Notes: a model not told the origin generated them from the sequence alone. A stretch of 64,000 nt of DNA from Thalassovita autumnalis (GCF_001458255.1 NZ_CYSB01000036.1:80054-144053), one strand, 5' to 3'; positions 1 through 10,463 are shown, counted from the first letter of the stretch. A program made the numbers and translations.

Positions 1-48
1 GGCACCTGAGGGGCCGCGTTTTTCGCATGAACTGTAGGAAGCTTTCGC

Positions 49-291
49 TTACTGGCCGTCTTCGGCATCCATCTGCTCCAGCATCTTGCGGGCGCGTGGG
101 CAGGCCAGGCGTTCGCGCAGCGGGCTGTCAGGATCGATCTCTTTCTTGCAGACCAGACATTGATCCGCATCCGAGATTGCATTCAACCCACCGCAGCTGC
201 CCTTGATCCGCTTGCCCATCAGCATGACGCCCAGCGACATGCCGAGCATAACCACGCAGAAAAAACCAAAGGTGAACAGGAATGTTTCCAC
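49..291 (-). CDS. nqrM: NqrM, Na+-NQR maturation protein
   Basis: An 80-residue protein of the NqrM (formerly DUF539) family, which is needed to mature the Na+-translocating NADH:quinone reductase, probably by helping insert the iron centre between NqrD and NqrE. One N-terminal membrane helix (about residues 3-25) is followed by a Cys-rich tail with Cys33, a CLVC motif and a further Cys near the end. The start is GTG at 291, with a GGA-type ribosome site about 10 bases upstream. It follows apbE by 15 bases on the same strand and probably shares its transcript. In many genomes these two genes lie at the end of the nqrA-F operon; here they are divergent from it. Confidence 0.9.
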   Translation of the reverse strand: METFLFTFGFFCVVMLGMSLGVMLMGKRIKGSCGGLNAISDADQCLVCKKEIDPDSPLRERLACPRARKMLEQMDAEDGQ

Positions 292-306
292 GGTGTTCGG
301 TCCTGA

Positions 307-1326
307 TTAGGCTTGCAACGCGTCGAAACGCGGGCTCGCAGTGGTGACGAAGTCGTTGGTGCCGCGTTCAATGAAGAGAACGGCAAGGTTCTGTTCTTTG
401 GCGATTTCCATGCCGCGGTCCTTGCCCAGAACCAGCATCGCAGTGGCCCAAGCGTCTGCCAGCATGGCGTTTTCTGCCAGCACGGTAGCCGAGGTGGTGC
501 GGTGGGTCACGGGACGGCCGGTTTTGGCGTCCAGAATATGCGAGAAGCGCTTACCGTCCTGCTCAAAGTAGTTGCGGTAGTCACCCGAGGTGGCCAGACC
601 CATGTTCGACAGACCTACAACCTGCTGCAGCGCGGGCGATGCGGCCAGCGGGGTCTCAACACCGATGCGCCAGTCCATGCCATCTGGGTTTTTGCCAGCG
701 GTGACGATGTCGCCGCCGACTTCGACCATGTAGTCTTGCAGACCTAGTGCCGCCAGCGCTTTGCCTGCGGCGTCTACACCGAAGCCTTTGCCGATCGCAG
801 AGAGATACACAGTCGCATCCGCGTTGCGTTTTGCGACTTGATTTCCGCGAATCTCCAGCACGTTTTTCTGACCGGTCGCGGCTGCGATGCGGGTGATTTC
901 CGCCTCAGCAGGGGCTGCGTTGGTTGCGCCATTGGCCCCAAAGCCCCACAGATCGATCAGCGGACCGAGAGTGACGTCAAATTGGCCGTCGCTCAGCGCG
1001 TTGATGTCCTGGGCGGCGTTCAAAACCTCGGCCAGCTCAGCCGAAACGGTCATCGGCGCGGTGCTGTTCGAAGCGTTCAGGCGCGACACTTCCGAGCCGG
1101 AATCCCAGTTGGACATCAGGGTGTTAACACGGGCGAAGGCCATGTTGACGGCATCCTGAGCCTGAGCTTCGGTTACGGCGTTTTTGTGGTCAACTGCGGT
1201 AATCTTATACGTCGTGCCCATGGTTACACCCGACAGCTCAATCACGCGCGAGCGCGATTGGCAGGCGGCCAGCGCCAGGGGGAGCCACAGAACGGTACGG
1301 CGGGAGAATTTGATGCTTTGGGTCAC
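307..1326 (-). CDS. apbE: ApbE, FAD:protein FMN transferase
   Basis: 339 residues. ApbE uses FAD to attach FMN covalently to threonines in SGAT-type motifs, here presumably in NqrB and NqrC encoded just upstream on the other strand. The N-terminus is a lipoprotein signal: Arg-rich start, hydrophobic stretch, then a lipobox LAAC with Cys22, so the enzyme should face the periplasm. Family motifs include the TMGTTYKI segment after the signal, a GKGFGVD stretch, GLATSGDYRNYF, and the conserved HILDAKTGRPV near the C-terminus. The frame stays open far upstream, so the start was chosen at GTG 1326, which gives a normal family length and a proper lipoprotein signal. It is cotranscribed with nqrM. 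Confidence 0.92.
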   Translation of the reverse strand: MTQSIKFSRRTVLWLPLALAACQSRSRVIELSGVTMGTTYKITAVDHKNAVTEAQAQDAVNMAFARVNTLMSNWDSGSEVSRLNASNSTAPMTVSAELAEVLNAAQDINALSDGQFDVTLGPLIDLWGFGANGATNAAPAEAEITRIAAATGQKNVLEIRGNQVAKRNADATVYLSAIGKGFGVDAAGKALAALGLQDYMVEVGGDIVTAGKNPDGMDWRIGVETPLAASPALQQVVGLSNMGLATSGDYRNYFEQDGKRFSHILDAKTGRPVTHRTTSATVLAENAMLADAWATAMLVLGKDRGMEIAKEQNLAVLFIERGTNDFVTTASPRFDALQA

Positions 1327-1381
1327 GAGGAGACTCTCTTGTTTGCTGGGCAGACGTATACGCACCCGCGCGGGCAGTGAC

Positions 1382-1400
1382 TTGCGACATATTGACGCAA
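1382..1400. promoter_or_regulatory. Inverted repeat between apbE and nqrA
   Basis: TTGCG, nine bases, CGCAA: a 19-base inverted repeat in the divergent region between apbE/nqrM and nqrA. It sits about 55 bases upstream of the apbE start and about 100 upstream of nqrA, so a bound regulator could act on both directions. I do not recognise the binding protein; it is not a canonical FNR site (TTGAT-N4-ATCAA). Confidence 0.35.
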
Positions 1401-1503
1401 TCTGTGTTTGGCCCGTGTTTACCCCTTTGACATCGACTATCCGGTGCCCCGAAATGGGCGGCGAACCCCCTCGCGCGCCCGTGTCAGCGAAAGCGTAGTG
1501 GAC

Positions 1504-2847
1504 GTGCAGCAGTTTATACTGAAAAAAGGCCTCGCCCTCCCTGTGACCGGAGCACCGGATCAGGGGGATGTTACCCCAATCGATGTGAAGAACGTCGCCG
1601 TGCTTGGCGCCGACTACATCGGTCTCAAACCTCGTTTGGCAGTGCAGGAAGGCGACGTTGTTGCCACTGGCGCGCCAATCTTTGCCCATAAGGACACGCC
1701 TGACGTCAAAGTCGTGGCACCGGTGTCTGGTCGGGTGAAGGCGGTCAACCGTGGCGCCCGCCGCGCCCTGATCAGCGTTGAGATCGAAGTGGACGCCGAT
1801 GCGGCCGCGCCGGTGGACTTCTCCGCCGTTGGTGACATCGCAACCGCAGAGGGGCTGGCTGAACGGCTCTGTGCTGCGGGTCTGTGGACGTCCTTCCGCA
1901 CCCGGCCCTATTCCAAGGTGCCTGATCCGGCGTCGCGTCCGGCTGCCCTTTATGTGACGGCAATGGATTCGGAACCGCTGGCGGGGGATGCTGCCAAGAT
2001 CATCGCGCTGGCACCGGATGCGTTCCGCAAAGGTCTGGAGGCGATCGCGGGTCTGAGCGAAGGCAAAACCTACCTCTGTCAGGAAATCGGGGCCGATGTG
2101 CCCGGTGGTGATCTGAACGGGGTTGAGGCCGTTGGCTTTTCTGGGCCGCACCCGGCGGGACTTGCAGGTACACACATGCACTTCCTTGAGCCGCCGACTG
2201 CTGCAAAAACCGTTTGGACCATTGGCTATCAGGATGTGATTGCCATCGGCCGCCTGCTGGAAACCGGCACCTATGACGCGACCCGCGTTGTGGCGCTGAC
2301 CGGCCCGCTGATGAAACAGCCCCGTCTGGTGCAGACCGTTGCCGGTGCATCCATGGTTGAGCTGCTGGCCGAGGATCTGGAAACCGACGTGCCCGTGCGC
2401 ATGATTTCGGGGTCGATCCTGTCAGGCCGCGCCGGCGAAGGCCCCAGCGCCTATCTGGGCCGCTATGCGCGCCAGATCACCCTGATCGAAGAAGACCAGA
2501 AACAGATCCCGATGGGTTGGATCCGCCCGATGGCGTCGAAATACGCGGTGCAGCCGGTTCTGGGCTCTGCCTTCTCGAAGAAGCTTTACGCTTTGACCTC
2601 TAACCTGAACGGTGGCCGCCGCGCCATGGTGCCGCTGGGCACCTTCGAAGAGCTGATGCCGCAGGACTTCCTGCCAACGCAGCTGGTGCGCTCCATGCTG
2701 ATCATGGACACCGACCAGGCACAGGCCCTCGGGGCCCTGGAACTCGACGAAGAGGATCTGGGTCTCATTGGGTTTGCCTGTCCCGCGAAATATGAATACG
2801 GCGATGCGCTCCGCGATTGCCTCACCAAGATCGAGAAGGAGGGCTAA
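1504..2847 (+). CDS. nqrA: NqrA, Na+-NQR subunit A
   Basis: Cytoplasmic subunit A of the Na+-pumping NADH:quinone oxidoreductase, associated with quinone binding. The recognisable start is QQFILKKGLALPVTGAP, matching the usual NqrA N-terminus, followed by the biotinyl/barrel-sandwich-like region (GDVVATGAPIF). The chosen GTG start at 1504 gives 447 residues, the usual length; GTG at 1498 is an alternative. The frame continues to an ATG at 1408, but those extra residues do not look like NqrA. It is the first gene of nqrABCDEF and ends 3 bases before nqrB, preceded by a GGAGGG that serves as the nqrB ribosome site. Confidence 0.93.
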   Translation: MQQFILKKGLALPVTGAPDQGDVTPIDVKNVAVLGADYIGLKPRLAVQEGDVVATGAPIFAHKDTPDVKVVAPVSGRVKAVNRGARRALISVEIEVDADAAAPVDFSAVGDIATAEGLAERLCAAGLWTSFRTRPYSKVPDPASRPAALYVTAMDSEPLAGDAAKIIALAPDAFRKGLEAIAGLSEGKTYLCQEIGADVPGGDLNGVEAVGFSGPHPAGLAGTHMHFLEPPTAAKTVWTIGYQDVIAIGRLLETGTYDATRVVALTGPLMKQPRLVQTVAGASMVELLAEDLETDVPVRMISGSILSGRAGEGPSAYLGRYARQITLIEEDQKQIPMGWIRPMASKYAVQPVLGSAFSKKLYALTSNLNGGRRAMVPLGTFEELMPQDFLPTQLVRSMLIMDTDQAQALGALELDEEDLGLIGFACPAKYEYGDALRDCLTKIEKEG

Positions 2848-2850
2848 CGC

Positions 2851-4050
2851 TTGGGCGTCCGTAGTTTCTTTGATCGCATCGAGCCCCATTTCGTAAAGGG
2901 TGGCCGCTATGAGCGGTACTTCCCCATGTACGAGATGGTCGAGAGCTTTCTTTTCACCCCGAAAACTGTCACCACCGCTGCCCCGCATGCGCGCTCCTAC
3001 GTCGATATGAAGCGGATCATGACCTATGTGGTCATCGCGACGATCCCTTGTATCCTGATGGGCCTTTACAATGTGGGTCTGCAGGCCAACACGGCGCTGG
3101 CTGATTTCCCGGCCACCGGCTGGCGTGCAGCCATCATCGAGTTTTTCGGCATCGGCTTTAACCCGCAGAACCCGCTGGCAAACTTCATGCACGGGTTGCT
3201 GTACTTCCTGCCGATCTACATCACCACGCTGGTTGTGGGCGGTATCTGGGAAGTGCTGTTCGCCACCGTGCGTCGTCACGAAGTGAACGAAGGTTTCCTG
3301 GTTTCTTCGATGCTTTATGCATTGATCTTGCCGGCCTCGACCCCGTTGTGGCAGGTGGCTCTGGGCATTTCCTTCGGTGTTGTCATCGGCAAAGAAGTCT
3401 TTGGCGGTACTGGCAAAAACTTCTTGAACCCGGCGCTGACCGGTCGTGCATTCCTGTACTTTGCCTATCCGGCGCAGATGTCGGGTGATGCGATCTGGGT
3501 GCCTGTGGATGGCTTCACCGGTGCAACCGCGCTGGCCGTGACCGCCTCGGACGGTGTTCAGGCACTGGCCGCACAGGGCATGAGCTGGTCGTCGTCCTTC
3601 ATCGGCACCATTCCGGGCTCGATCGGGGAAACCTCAACGCTGGCCTGTCTGATCGGTCTGGCCTTCCTGCTGATCACCAAGATCGCCAACTACCGTCTGG
3701 TGCTGGGCTGTCTGGCAGGGATGATCGGCTTCTCCTATCTGCTGAACGTCATCGGTTCGGACAGCAACCCGATGTTCGCGATGCCGTGGTACTGGCATCT
3801 GGTCATCGGCGGCTACGCCTTTGGTCTGGTCTTCATGGTGACGGAGCCGGTATCGGCCAGTCACACCAACATGGGCCGCTATATCTACGGTGCGCTGATC
3901 GGTGTCATGGTTGTGATGATCCGTGTGATCAACCCGGCCTTCCCCGAAGGTATGATGCTGGCGATCCTGTTCGGCAACGTCTTCGCACCGCTGATCGACC
4001 ACTTCGTCGTACAGGCCAACATCAAGCGGAGGGCCCGTCGCAATGTCTGA
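2851..4050 (+). CDS. nqrB: NqrB, Na+-NQR membrane subunit B
   Basis: 399-residue polytopic membrane subunit with about ten helices; part of the Na+ and electron pathway of NQR. It carries the flavinylation motif TGATALA; Thr226 is the expected site of phosphoester-linked FMN attached by ApbE. It starts at TTG 2851, directly after the strong GGAGGG site in the nqrA tail. The first 50 residues are soluble and begin GVRSFFDRIEPHF, as in other NqrB proteins. It overlaps nqrC by 8 bases, consistent with translational coupling. Confidence 0.95.
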   Translation: MGVRSFFDRIEPHFVKGGRYERYFPMYEMVESFLFTPKTVTTAAPHARSYVDMKRIMTYVVIATIPCILMGLYNVGLQANTALADFPATGWRAAIIEFFGIGFNPQNPLANFMHGLLYFLPIYITTLVVGGIWEVLFATVRRHEVNEGFLVSSMLYALILPASTPLWQVALGISFGVVIGKEVFGGTGKNFLNPALTGRAFLYFAYPAQMSGDAIWVPVDGFTGATALAVTASDGVQALAAQGMSWSSSFIGTIPGSIGETSTLACLIGLAFLLITKIANYRLVLGCLAGMIGFSYLLNVIGSDSNPMFAMPWYWHLVIGGYAFGLVFMVTEPVSASHTNMGRYIYGALIGVMVVMIRVINPAFPEGMMLAILFGNVFAPLIDHFVVQANIKRRARRNV

Positions 4051-4863
4051 GGATCAGAACGTGCAAAACACCGCCCCGAAAGGCGCTATCGGCCGTTTCC
4101 TGGCAATGCCCGCGGATTCGCTGCCCAAGACGCTGTTTGTTGCCGTTACCCTGTGTTTGATCGCCTCGATGATCGTGTCGGCCGTGGCTGTTGCGCTGCG
4201 CCCGATGCAAGAGGTCAACAAGCTGAAGGACAAGCAGGTCAACATTCTGCAGGTTGCAGGCGTCTATGATCCAAACGTCGACGTGGTTGAGGCTTTTGCC
4301 GCCTTCGAACCGCATGTGCTGGAACTGGAAACCGGTGAGTTCACCGATCAGTTTGACGCCAAGACCTTTGACGACCGCGCCGCTGCGGATGATCCGGCAA
4401 CCTCGGTTGCACTGACCGACGATCCCGCAGGTATCGCTCGCAAGTCGAAGTTCGTGACCGTCTATCTGCTGCGTGACGATGCAGGCGCCATCGACAAGGT
4501 GATCCTGCCGATCCACGGCTACGGTCTGTGGTCGACGCTTTACGGTTTCATCGCGCTGGAAGAGAACGGCAACGACATCTACGGTCTGCAGTTCTACAGC
4601 CACGCCGAGACCCCCGGTCTGGGCGCCGAGGTCGACAACCCCCGTTGGAAAGCGCTGTGGCGTGACAAGAAACTGGCCGATGAAGATGGCCTTTTGCAGA
4701 TCACCGTCGCCAAAGCTGCCCCGGCAGCAGGTGCTGAGTTCCACGTAGATGCGCTGGCAGGGGCCACCCTGACATCGCGCGGCGTCGACAACCTGGTGAA
4801 ATTCTGGATGGGCGAAGCCGGCTTTGCTCCGTTCCTGACCAACCTCAAAGCAGGAGAAATCTG

Positions 4864-4864
<1 letters not shown>
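4043..4864 (+). CDS. nqrC: NqrC, Na+-NQR FMN subunit C
   Basis: 273 residues with an N-terminal membrane anchor (about residues 30-52) and a periplasmic FMN-binding domain. The motif AGATLTS near the C-terminus contains Thr242, the predicted covalent FMN site modified by Apb[15 protein letters not shown] is typical of the family. The start ATG 4043 overlaps the end of nqrB, and the TGA overlaps the ATG of nqrD by one base. In the complex NqrC relays electrons from the NqrD/E iron centre to NqrB. Confidence 0.95.
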
Positions 4865-5516
<652 letters not shown>

Positions 5517-5517
<1 letters not shown>

Positions 5518-6125
5518 TGGAAGGTCTGCTTTCCCTCGCCGTCAAGGCCATCTTCGTTGAAAACCTTGCCCTGGCCTTCTTCCTGGGCATGTGTACCTTC
5601 ATCGCGGTGTCCAAAAAGATCTCGACGGCGATTGGCCTTGGGATCTCGGTGATGATCGTGCAATCGATCACCGTCCCCGCAAACAACCTGATCCTGACCT
5701 ATCTGCTGGCTCCGGGTGCGCTGGCTTGGGCTGGTTTCCCTGATGTTGATCTGACCTTCCTGGGGCTGATTTCCTACATCGGTGTGATCGCCGCGCTGGT
5801 GCAGATCCTGGAGATGGTCCTCGATAAGTATTTCCCGCCGCTCTACAACGCGCTGGGTGTGTTCCTGCCGCTGATCACGGTGAACTGCGCGATCCTGGGT
5901 GGCTCGCTGTTCATGGTGGAACGTGGCTATGACCTGGCCGAATCGGTCACCTATGGTGTCTCCTCTGGCTTTGGCTGGGCATTGGCAATCACCGCAATGG
6001 CCGGTGTGCGCGAGAAGCTGAAATACTCGGATATCCCCGACGGGCTGCAAGGCATCGGGATCACCTTTATCACTGCCGGCCTCATGGCCCTGGCCTTCAT
6101 GTCGTTCAGCGGCGTGAAACTCTGA
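5517..6125 (+). CDS. nqrE: NqrE, Na+-NQR membrane subunit E
   Basis: 202-residue membrane subunit homologous to RnfA and NqrD, six predicted helices. Conserved Cys-bearing stretches [11 protein letters not shown] and [12 protein letters not shown] are the expected ligands of the iron centre it shares with NqrD. The start overlaps the last base of nqrD (TGATG). The end reads TGATAG, a double stop, 13 bases before nqrF. Members of the family are about 198 residues, so it appears complete. Confidence 0.95.
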
Positions 6126-6138
6126 TAGGAGATCTGGC

Positions 6139-7362
6139 ATGGCAACCTTTGGACTTGGAATCCTCCTGTTCACGCTGATCGTTTTGGCTCTGGTGATCGT
6201 CATTATGGCGGCCCGTTCCAAACTGGTTTCGACCGGCGATGTTCAGATCACCATCAACGGTGAGAAAACCGTATCGGTTCCTGCGGGCGGCAAGCTGCTG
6301 CAGACGCTGGCCGATCAGAAACTCTTCGTGCCCTCCGCCTGTGGTGGCGGTGGCACCTGTGCGCAGTGTCGTGTGCGCGTGCATTCGGGCGGCGGGTCGA
6401 TCCTGCCGACCGAAGAAAGCCACATCACCAAGCGTGAAGCCGCCTGTGGCGACCGCCTGTCCTGTCAGGTGGCCGTGAAGCAGGATATGGACATCGAAGT
6501 GCCCGAAGAAGTGTTCGGCGTGAAGAAGTGGGAATGCACCGTGCGTTCCAACGACAACGTGGCGACCTTCATTAAAAACCTGGTGCTGGAACTGCCCGAG
6601 GGTGAGGATGTGAACTTCCGCGCAGGTGGCTACATCCAGATCGAAGCCCCGGCGCATAAACTGTCCTACAAAGAGTTCGACATTGGTGAAGAATACCATG
6701 AGGACTGGGATAAGTTTAACCTGTGGCAGTATGAATCCACTGTGACCGAGCCGATTGAGCGCGCCTATTCGATGGCGAACTACCCTGATGAAAAGGGTCT
6801 GATCATGCTCAACGTGCGGGTGGCGTCGCCGCCTCCGGGTTCGCAGGGTATTCCGCCCGGTCAGATGTCGTCTTACATCTTCAACCTCAAACCCGGTGAT
6901 AAGGTCACCATTTCGGGTCCGTTTGGTGAGTTCTTCGCCCGCGACACCCAGAAAGAAATGGTCTTCATCGGCGGTGGTGCCGGTATGGCGCCGATGCGCA
7001 GCCACATCTTTGACCAGCTGAAGCGTCTTGAGAACCGCGATCGCAAGATCACCTTCTGGTACGGCGCGCGGTCGAAGAAAGAGATGTTCTTTGTCGAAGA
7101 CTTCGACACGCTGGCGGCTGAGTTTGACAATTTCGATTGGCACGTCGCCCTGTCCGACGCCCTGCCTGAGGATGAGTGGAAAGGCTACACCGGCTTCATC
7201 CACAACGTTCTGTTCGAAGAATACCTGAAGAACCACCCCGCGCCTGAGGACTGCGAGTTCTACATGTGTGGTCCGCCGATCATGAACCAGTCGGTGATCA
7301 ACATGCTCCTCGATCTGGGTGTGGACCGCGAAGACATTATGCTCGACGACTTTGGTGGTTGA
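6139..7362 (+). CDS. nqrF: NqrF, NADH-oxidising subunit
   Basis: 407 residues; the NADH-entry subunit. Order: N-terminal membrane helix (about 5-25), 2Fe-2S plant-type ferredoxin domain with ligands Cys68, Cys74, Cys77 and Cys109, then a ferredoxin-NADP reductase-like FAD/NADH module with [11 protein letters not shown] (FAD), [15 protein letters not shown] (NADH) and a C-terminal [11 protein letters not shown] plus LDDFGG ending. It starts 13 bases after nqrE with an AGGAGAT ribosome site. It is the last gene of the operon, followed at once by a strong hairpin terminator. Confidence 0.96.
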   Translation: MATFGLGILLFTLIVLALVIVIMAARSKLVSTGDVQITINGEKTVSVPAGGKLLQTLADQKLFVPSACGGGGTCAQCRVRVHSGGGSILPTEESHITKREAACGDRLSCQVAVKQDMDIEVPEEVFGVKKWECTVRSNDNVATFIKNLVLELPEGEDVNFRAGGYIQIEAPAHKLSYKEFDIGEEYHEDWDKFNLWQYESTVTEPIERAYSMANYPDEKGLIMLNVRVASPPPGSQGIPPGQMSSYIFNLKPGDKVTISGPFGEFFARDTQKEMVFIGGGAGMAPMRSHIFDQLKRLENRDRKITFWYGARSKKEMFFVEDFDTLAAEFDNFDWHVALSDALPEDEWKGYTGFIHNVLFEEYLKNHPAPEDCEFYMCGPPIMNQSVINMLLDLGVDREDIMLDDFGG

Positions 7363-7379
7363 TCAGAGCTGAAACAAAA

Positions 7380-7406
7380 AGCGCCGCAGGAGACTGCGGC
7401 GCTTTT
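7380..7406. terminator. Terminator between nqrF and the flavoprotein gene
   Basis: A 9-bp GC-rich stem (AGCGCCGCA / TGCGGCGCT) with a 6-base loop, preceded by AAAAA and followed by TTTT. The U-tract exists on both strands, so it can stop transcription from nqrF (+) and from the convergent gene at 7430-9874 (-). Confidence 0.85.
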
Positions 7407-7429
7407 CTTTTGTCTGTTGCCCCGCCGCC

Positions 7430-9874
7430 TTACTGGCGGACCCGTTCGGATTTTGGATCATAAAACGGTTTCAGGGAGGCCTCGGCCACGAACCGTTCGC
7501 CGGCGATTTCAATCTCGTAAGACGAGGCCAGCAGCTCAGCCGCAGTTTCGCCTTCACAGGGCACATAGCCCATGCTCATCGCCGCGCCGAGGTGATGGCC
7601 GTAGCTGCCAGAGGTGATGTAGCCCACCACCTGACCGTCGCGCAGGATCGGTTCCGCGTGATAGAGCAGGGGGGCAGGATCGCGCAGCTTGAATTGCACC
7701 AGACGTTTGCTCAAGCCCGCCTCACGTTTGCGCAGAACAGCGTCGCGGCCAATGAAATCCACCTTGTCGGTCTTCACCGCAAAGCCAAGGCCTGCCTCCA
7801 GCACATGATCTTCGCAGGTGATGTCATGTCCGAAGTGGCGGAAGCCTTTTTCCATCCGGCAGCTGTCCATCACATGCAGACCGCAGAGACGCCCGCCCAT
7901 CTCAACCCGGGCGGTGTTCAGTGCGTCAAAGACATGCAGCGCCATATCGGTGCTGACATAGACCTCCCAGCCCAGCTCGCCCACGTAAGACACCCGGTGC
8001 ACCCGCGCCAGCGCCATGCCGATCTCAACCTGCTGGGCGGTGCCAAAGGGGTTGTTGGCATTGCTGAAATCGTTTGGGGACACTCGCTGCATCAGGTCCC
8101 GCGCTTTGGGGCCCATGACCGCGATGACGGTTTCGGCGGCGGTCATATCCGTGATCACCGCGCGTGCGTCGCGCAGATGGCGGCGCATCCATGTTTCATC
8201 GGCCAGACGGGTCAGGGCAGGGGTGACCACCAGATAGGCTGTTTCTGACAGCCGGGTCACGGTCACATCGGCCTCAATCCCGCCGCCTGCGTTCAGGAAT
8301 TGGGTATAGACGATCCGGCCAGGTGCAACGTCCATCTCCGCGCCGCAGATGTGGTTCAGGAAGGCGCAGGCCTCGGGCCCTTCGACCCGCAGCTTGCCGA
8401 AGGATGACATATCATAAAGGCCGACGTTTTCACGGATTGCACGATGTTCCTGTGCGGCGTTTTCGAACCAGTTCTGCCGTTTCCAGCTGTAGCGGTAATC
8501 GGCGGTTTGGCCGGGGTTGGCGAACCAATTCGCGCGCTCCCAGCCAGCCAGTTCACCAAACACAGCGCCTTCATCCGCCAATCGATCATGCAGCACAGAC
8601 CGGCGCACCCCGCGCGCTGTGGCTTTCTGGCGGAACGGGTAGTGATCGGCGTAAAGTAGACCCAGGCTTTCCTTCGCGCGTTCCACCAGATAGTGGCGAT
8701 TGCCCTGAAACGGATGCATCCGCGCAATGTCGACATCGCCCAGATCAAATGGCTTTTCACCGCTGTCCATCCATTCGGCCAGCGCCATGCCTGCGCCACC
8801 GGCCGACTGGATCCCGATCGAATTGAACCCGGCGGCGACCCAGACATTGTCCATCTCAGGCGCCTGACCCAGGTGGTAGGCATCATCCGGTGTGAAGCTT
8901 TCGGGACCGTTGAAGAAGGTGTGAATGCCAGTCTGCGCCAGCACCGGCATGCGGTTCACCGCCTTTTCAAGGATCGGCTCAAAGTGGTCGAAATCCTCGG
9001 GCAGCTGATCAAACTCAAAATCCTTGGGGATGCCACCCATCCCCCAGGGTTTGGCATTGGGTTCAAAGGCCCCGATCAGCAGCTTGCCGGCATCCTCTTT
9101 GTAATAGGCGCATTCGTCGGTCACCCGCAGGACCGGCAATTGGCCCAGATCGGGGATCGTTTCGGTCACGATGTAAAAATGTTCACAGGCCTGCAGCGGT
9201 ACGTTGCTGCCCAGCATACGGCCCAGCTGGTGGCCCCACATGCCAGCGCAGTTCACCACGTGGTCACAAGTGATGCTGCCGCTTTCCTCCCCGCGCTGCC
9301 AATGCACCGCCTCAACCCGGCGGCCGTTGCGGGTCACATCGGTGACCTCTGTCTGTTCAAAGATCTGCACGCCCTTCTGCCGCGCCCCTTTGGCCATCGC
9401 CAGCGCGATGTTGGAGGGATCGCCCTGTCCATCGCTGGCCAGATAGACACCGCCCAGCATGTCCGATGTGTTAAGGTGCGGATAGCGCGCCTTGATGTCC
9501 GACGTACTGATCGGCTCAGCCTCTACCCCAAAGGCCCGCGCCATGGAGGCCTGGCGCAACAACTCCTCATGCCGGTCAGCCGTCAGCGCGGTGGAGATGG
9601 ATCCGGTGCGCCGGAACCCGGTCTGCAGCCCGGTTTCCTGTTCCAGCGCCTGATACAGCTCCGCCGAATAAGCGGCGAGCCGGGTCATGTTCTGGCTCGC
9701 CCGCAGCTGACCGATCAGCCCGGCGGCATGCCATGTGGTGCCAGAGGTCAGCTGTTTGCGTTCCAGCAGCACCACATCACGCCAGCCTTTCTGCGCCAGA
9801 TGATAGGCAAGGGAACAGCCAATAACGCCACCGCCAATAATCACAGCGCGGGCGTGGGTGGGAAGGTTGGGCAT
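7430..9874 (-). CDS. Dimethylglycine/sarcosine dehydrogenase-like flavoprotein (DAO-FAO_M-GcvT)
   Basis: 814 residues. Domain order: FAD-dependent DAO oxidoreductase (about 1-370, GGGVIG dinucleotide motif at 14-19), FAO_M linker (about 375-430), GcvT folate-binding domain (about 435-700) and GcvT C-terminal barrel. The TTWHAAGL motif includes His49, the residue that in dimethylglycine and sarcosine dehydrogenases carries covalent FAD. Such enzymes demethylate N-methylated amines and pass the C1 unit to tetrahydrofolate. The substrate (dimethylglycine, sarcosine or another methylamine) cannot be decided from sequence. The start at 9874 has an AGGA site 9 bases upstream. The gene lies 23 bases after the XRE-cupin regulator and is probably cotranscribed with it. 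Confidence 0.85.
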   Translation of the reverse strand: MPNLPTHARAVIIGGGVIGCSLAYHLAQKGWRDVVLLERKQLTSGTTWHAAGLIGQLRASQNMTRLAAYSAELYQALEQETGLQTGFRRTGSISTALTADRHEELLRQASMARAFGVEAEPISTSDIKARYPHLNTSDMLGGVYLASDGQGDPSNIALAMAKGARQKGVQIFEQTEVTDVTRNGRRVEAVHWQRGEESGSITCDHVVNCAGMWGHQLGRMLGSNVPLQACEHFYIVTETIPDLGQLPVLRVTDECAYYKEDAGKLLIGAFEPNAKPWGMGGIPKDFEFDQLPEDFDHFEPILEKAVNRMPVLAQTGIHTFFNGPESFTPDDAYHLGQAPEMDNVWVAAGFNSIGIQSAGGAGMALAEWMDSGEKPFDLGDVDIARMHPFQGNRHYLVERAKESLGLLYADHYPFRQKATARGVRRSVLHDRLADEGAVFGELAGWERANWFANPGQTADYRYSWKRQNWFENAAQEHRAIRENVGLYDMSSFGKLRVEGPEACAFLNHICGAEMDVAPGRIVYTQFLNAGGGIEADVTVTRLSETAYLVVTPALTRLADETWMRRHLRDARAVITDMTAAETVIAVMGPKARDLMQRVSPNDFSNANNPFGTAQQVEIGMALARVHRVSYVGELGWEVYVSTDMALHVFDALNTARVEMGGRLCGLHVMDSCRMEKGFRHFGHDITCEDHVLEAGLGFAVKTDKVDFIGRDAVLRKREAGLSKRLVQFKLRDPAPLLYHAEPILRDGQVVGYITSGSYGHHLGAAMSMGYVPCEGETAAELLASSYEIEIAGERFVAEASLKPFYDPKSERVRQ

Positions 9875-9897
9875 CAGGTGATCCTTTCGGGAGTGGC

Positions 9898-10455
9898 TCA
9901 GTAAACCGGCGGTGCAACGATCCAGACGGCGCACGCGGGCTGGTCATAGGGGTTGGCCCAGCGGTAGCTGTGACCCCGCAGGCGAAAACTGTCGCCCGCC
10001 TGAATGGTGAAGGGCTGCTCATCGATCCAGATATCCAACGTGCCGGAGATCAGATAGATCACCTCCTGCGTGCCGCGCCGCTGCTGCGCGCTGCGCTGGC
10101 TGCCGGGGGCAAAGGTGGAATGGATCACCTCAAAGTCATCGGTCAGATCGGGCGATAGCAGCATTTCCTGCAGACCATCCTCGGCACCGCCCACCACGCG
10201 GCGATTGTCAGAGCGCACGATCAGCCCACGCTCAGCCTCATCGGCGGGGGCGGTGCCGAAAAACAACGACAGGGGGGCGTCCAGCGCTTTGGCAATCAGC
10301 TGCAGATCCTCCACCCGCGGGGTGGAAATGTCGCGTTCGATCTGGCTGAGCCAGCCTACAGAACGGTCCAGCCGCTGAGCCAGATCCGTCAGGGTGACAC
10401 CGCGTGATTTGCGCAATGCGCGCAGATCCGCGCCTAGGGTGGTGCTGTTGGACAT
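9898..10455 (-). CDS. XRE-family regulator with cupin domain
   Basis: 185 residues: helix-turn-helix at about 8-62 (TLTDLAQRLDRSVGWLSQIE is the recognition region) followed by a small cupin barrel at about 110-180 that probably binds the effector. PuuR-type regulators have this architecture and control polyamine or amine catabolism. It lies between the flavoprotein gene it probably shares a transcript with and a divergent dehydrogenase. Its GAGG ribosome site lies right beside the first CATGAAA half of the inverted repeats at 10464-10524, so autorepression is likely. Confidence 0.85.
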   Translation of the reverse strand: MSNSTTLGADLRALRKSRGVTLTDLAQRLDRSVGWLSQIERDISTPRVEDLQLIAKALDAPLSLFFGTAPADEAERGLIVRSDNRRVVGGAEDGLQEMLLSPDLTDDFEVIHSTFAPGSQRSAQQRRGTQEVIYLISGTLDIWIDEQPFTIQAGDSFRLRGHSYRWANPYDQPACAVWIVAPPVY

Positions 10456-10463
10456 TGGGGCCT

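Noticed and set aside
1408..1503. N-terminal extension of nqrA from ATG 1408
   Set aside because: The extra residues do not resemble NqrA, and GTG 1504 gives the normal length and start.
307..2181. 624-codon open frame on the - strand through apbE and into nqrA
   Set aside because: Only the 307-1326 part encodes ApbE. The upstream part is antisense to nqrA, has no family resemblance and would destroy the lipoprotein signal.
8693..9904. 403-codon open frame on the + strand inside the dimethylglycine-dehydrogenase-like gene
   Set aside because: It is antisense to a gene with clear domains; GC-rich codon bias leaves long antisense frames in this genome.
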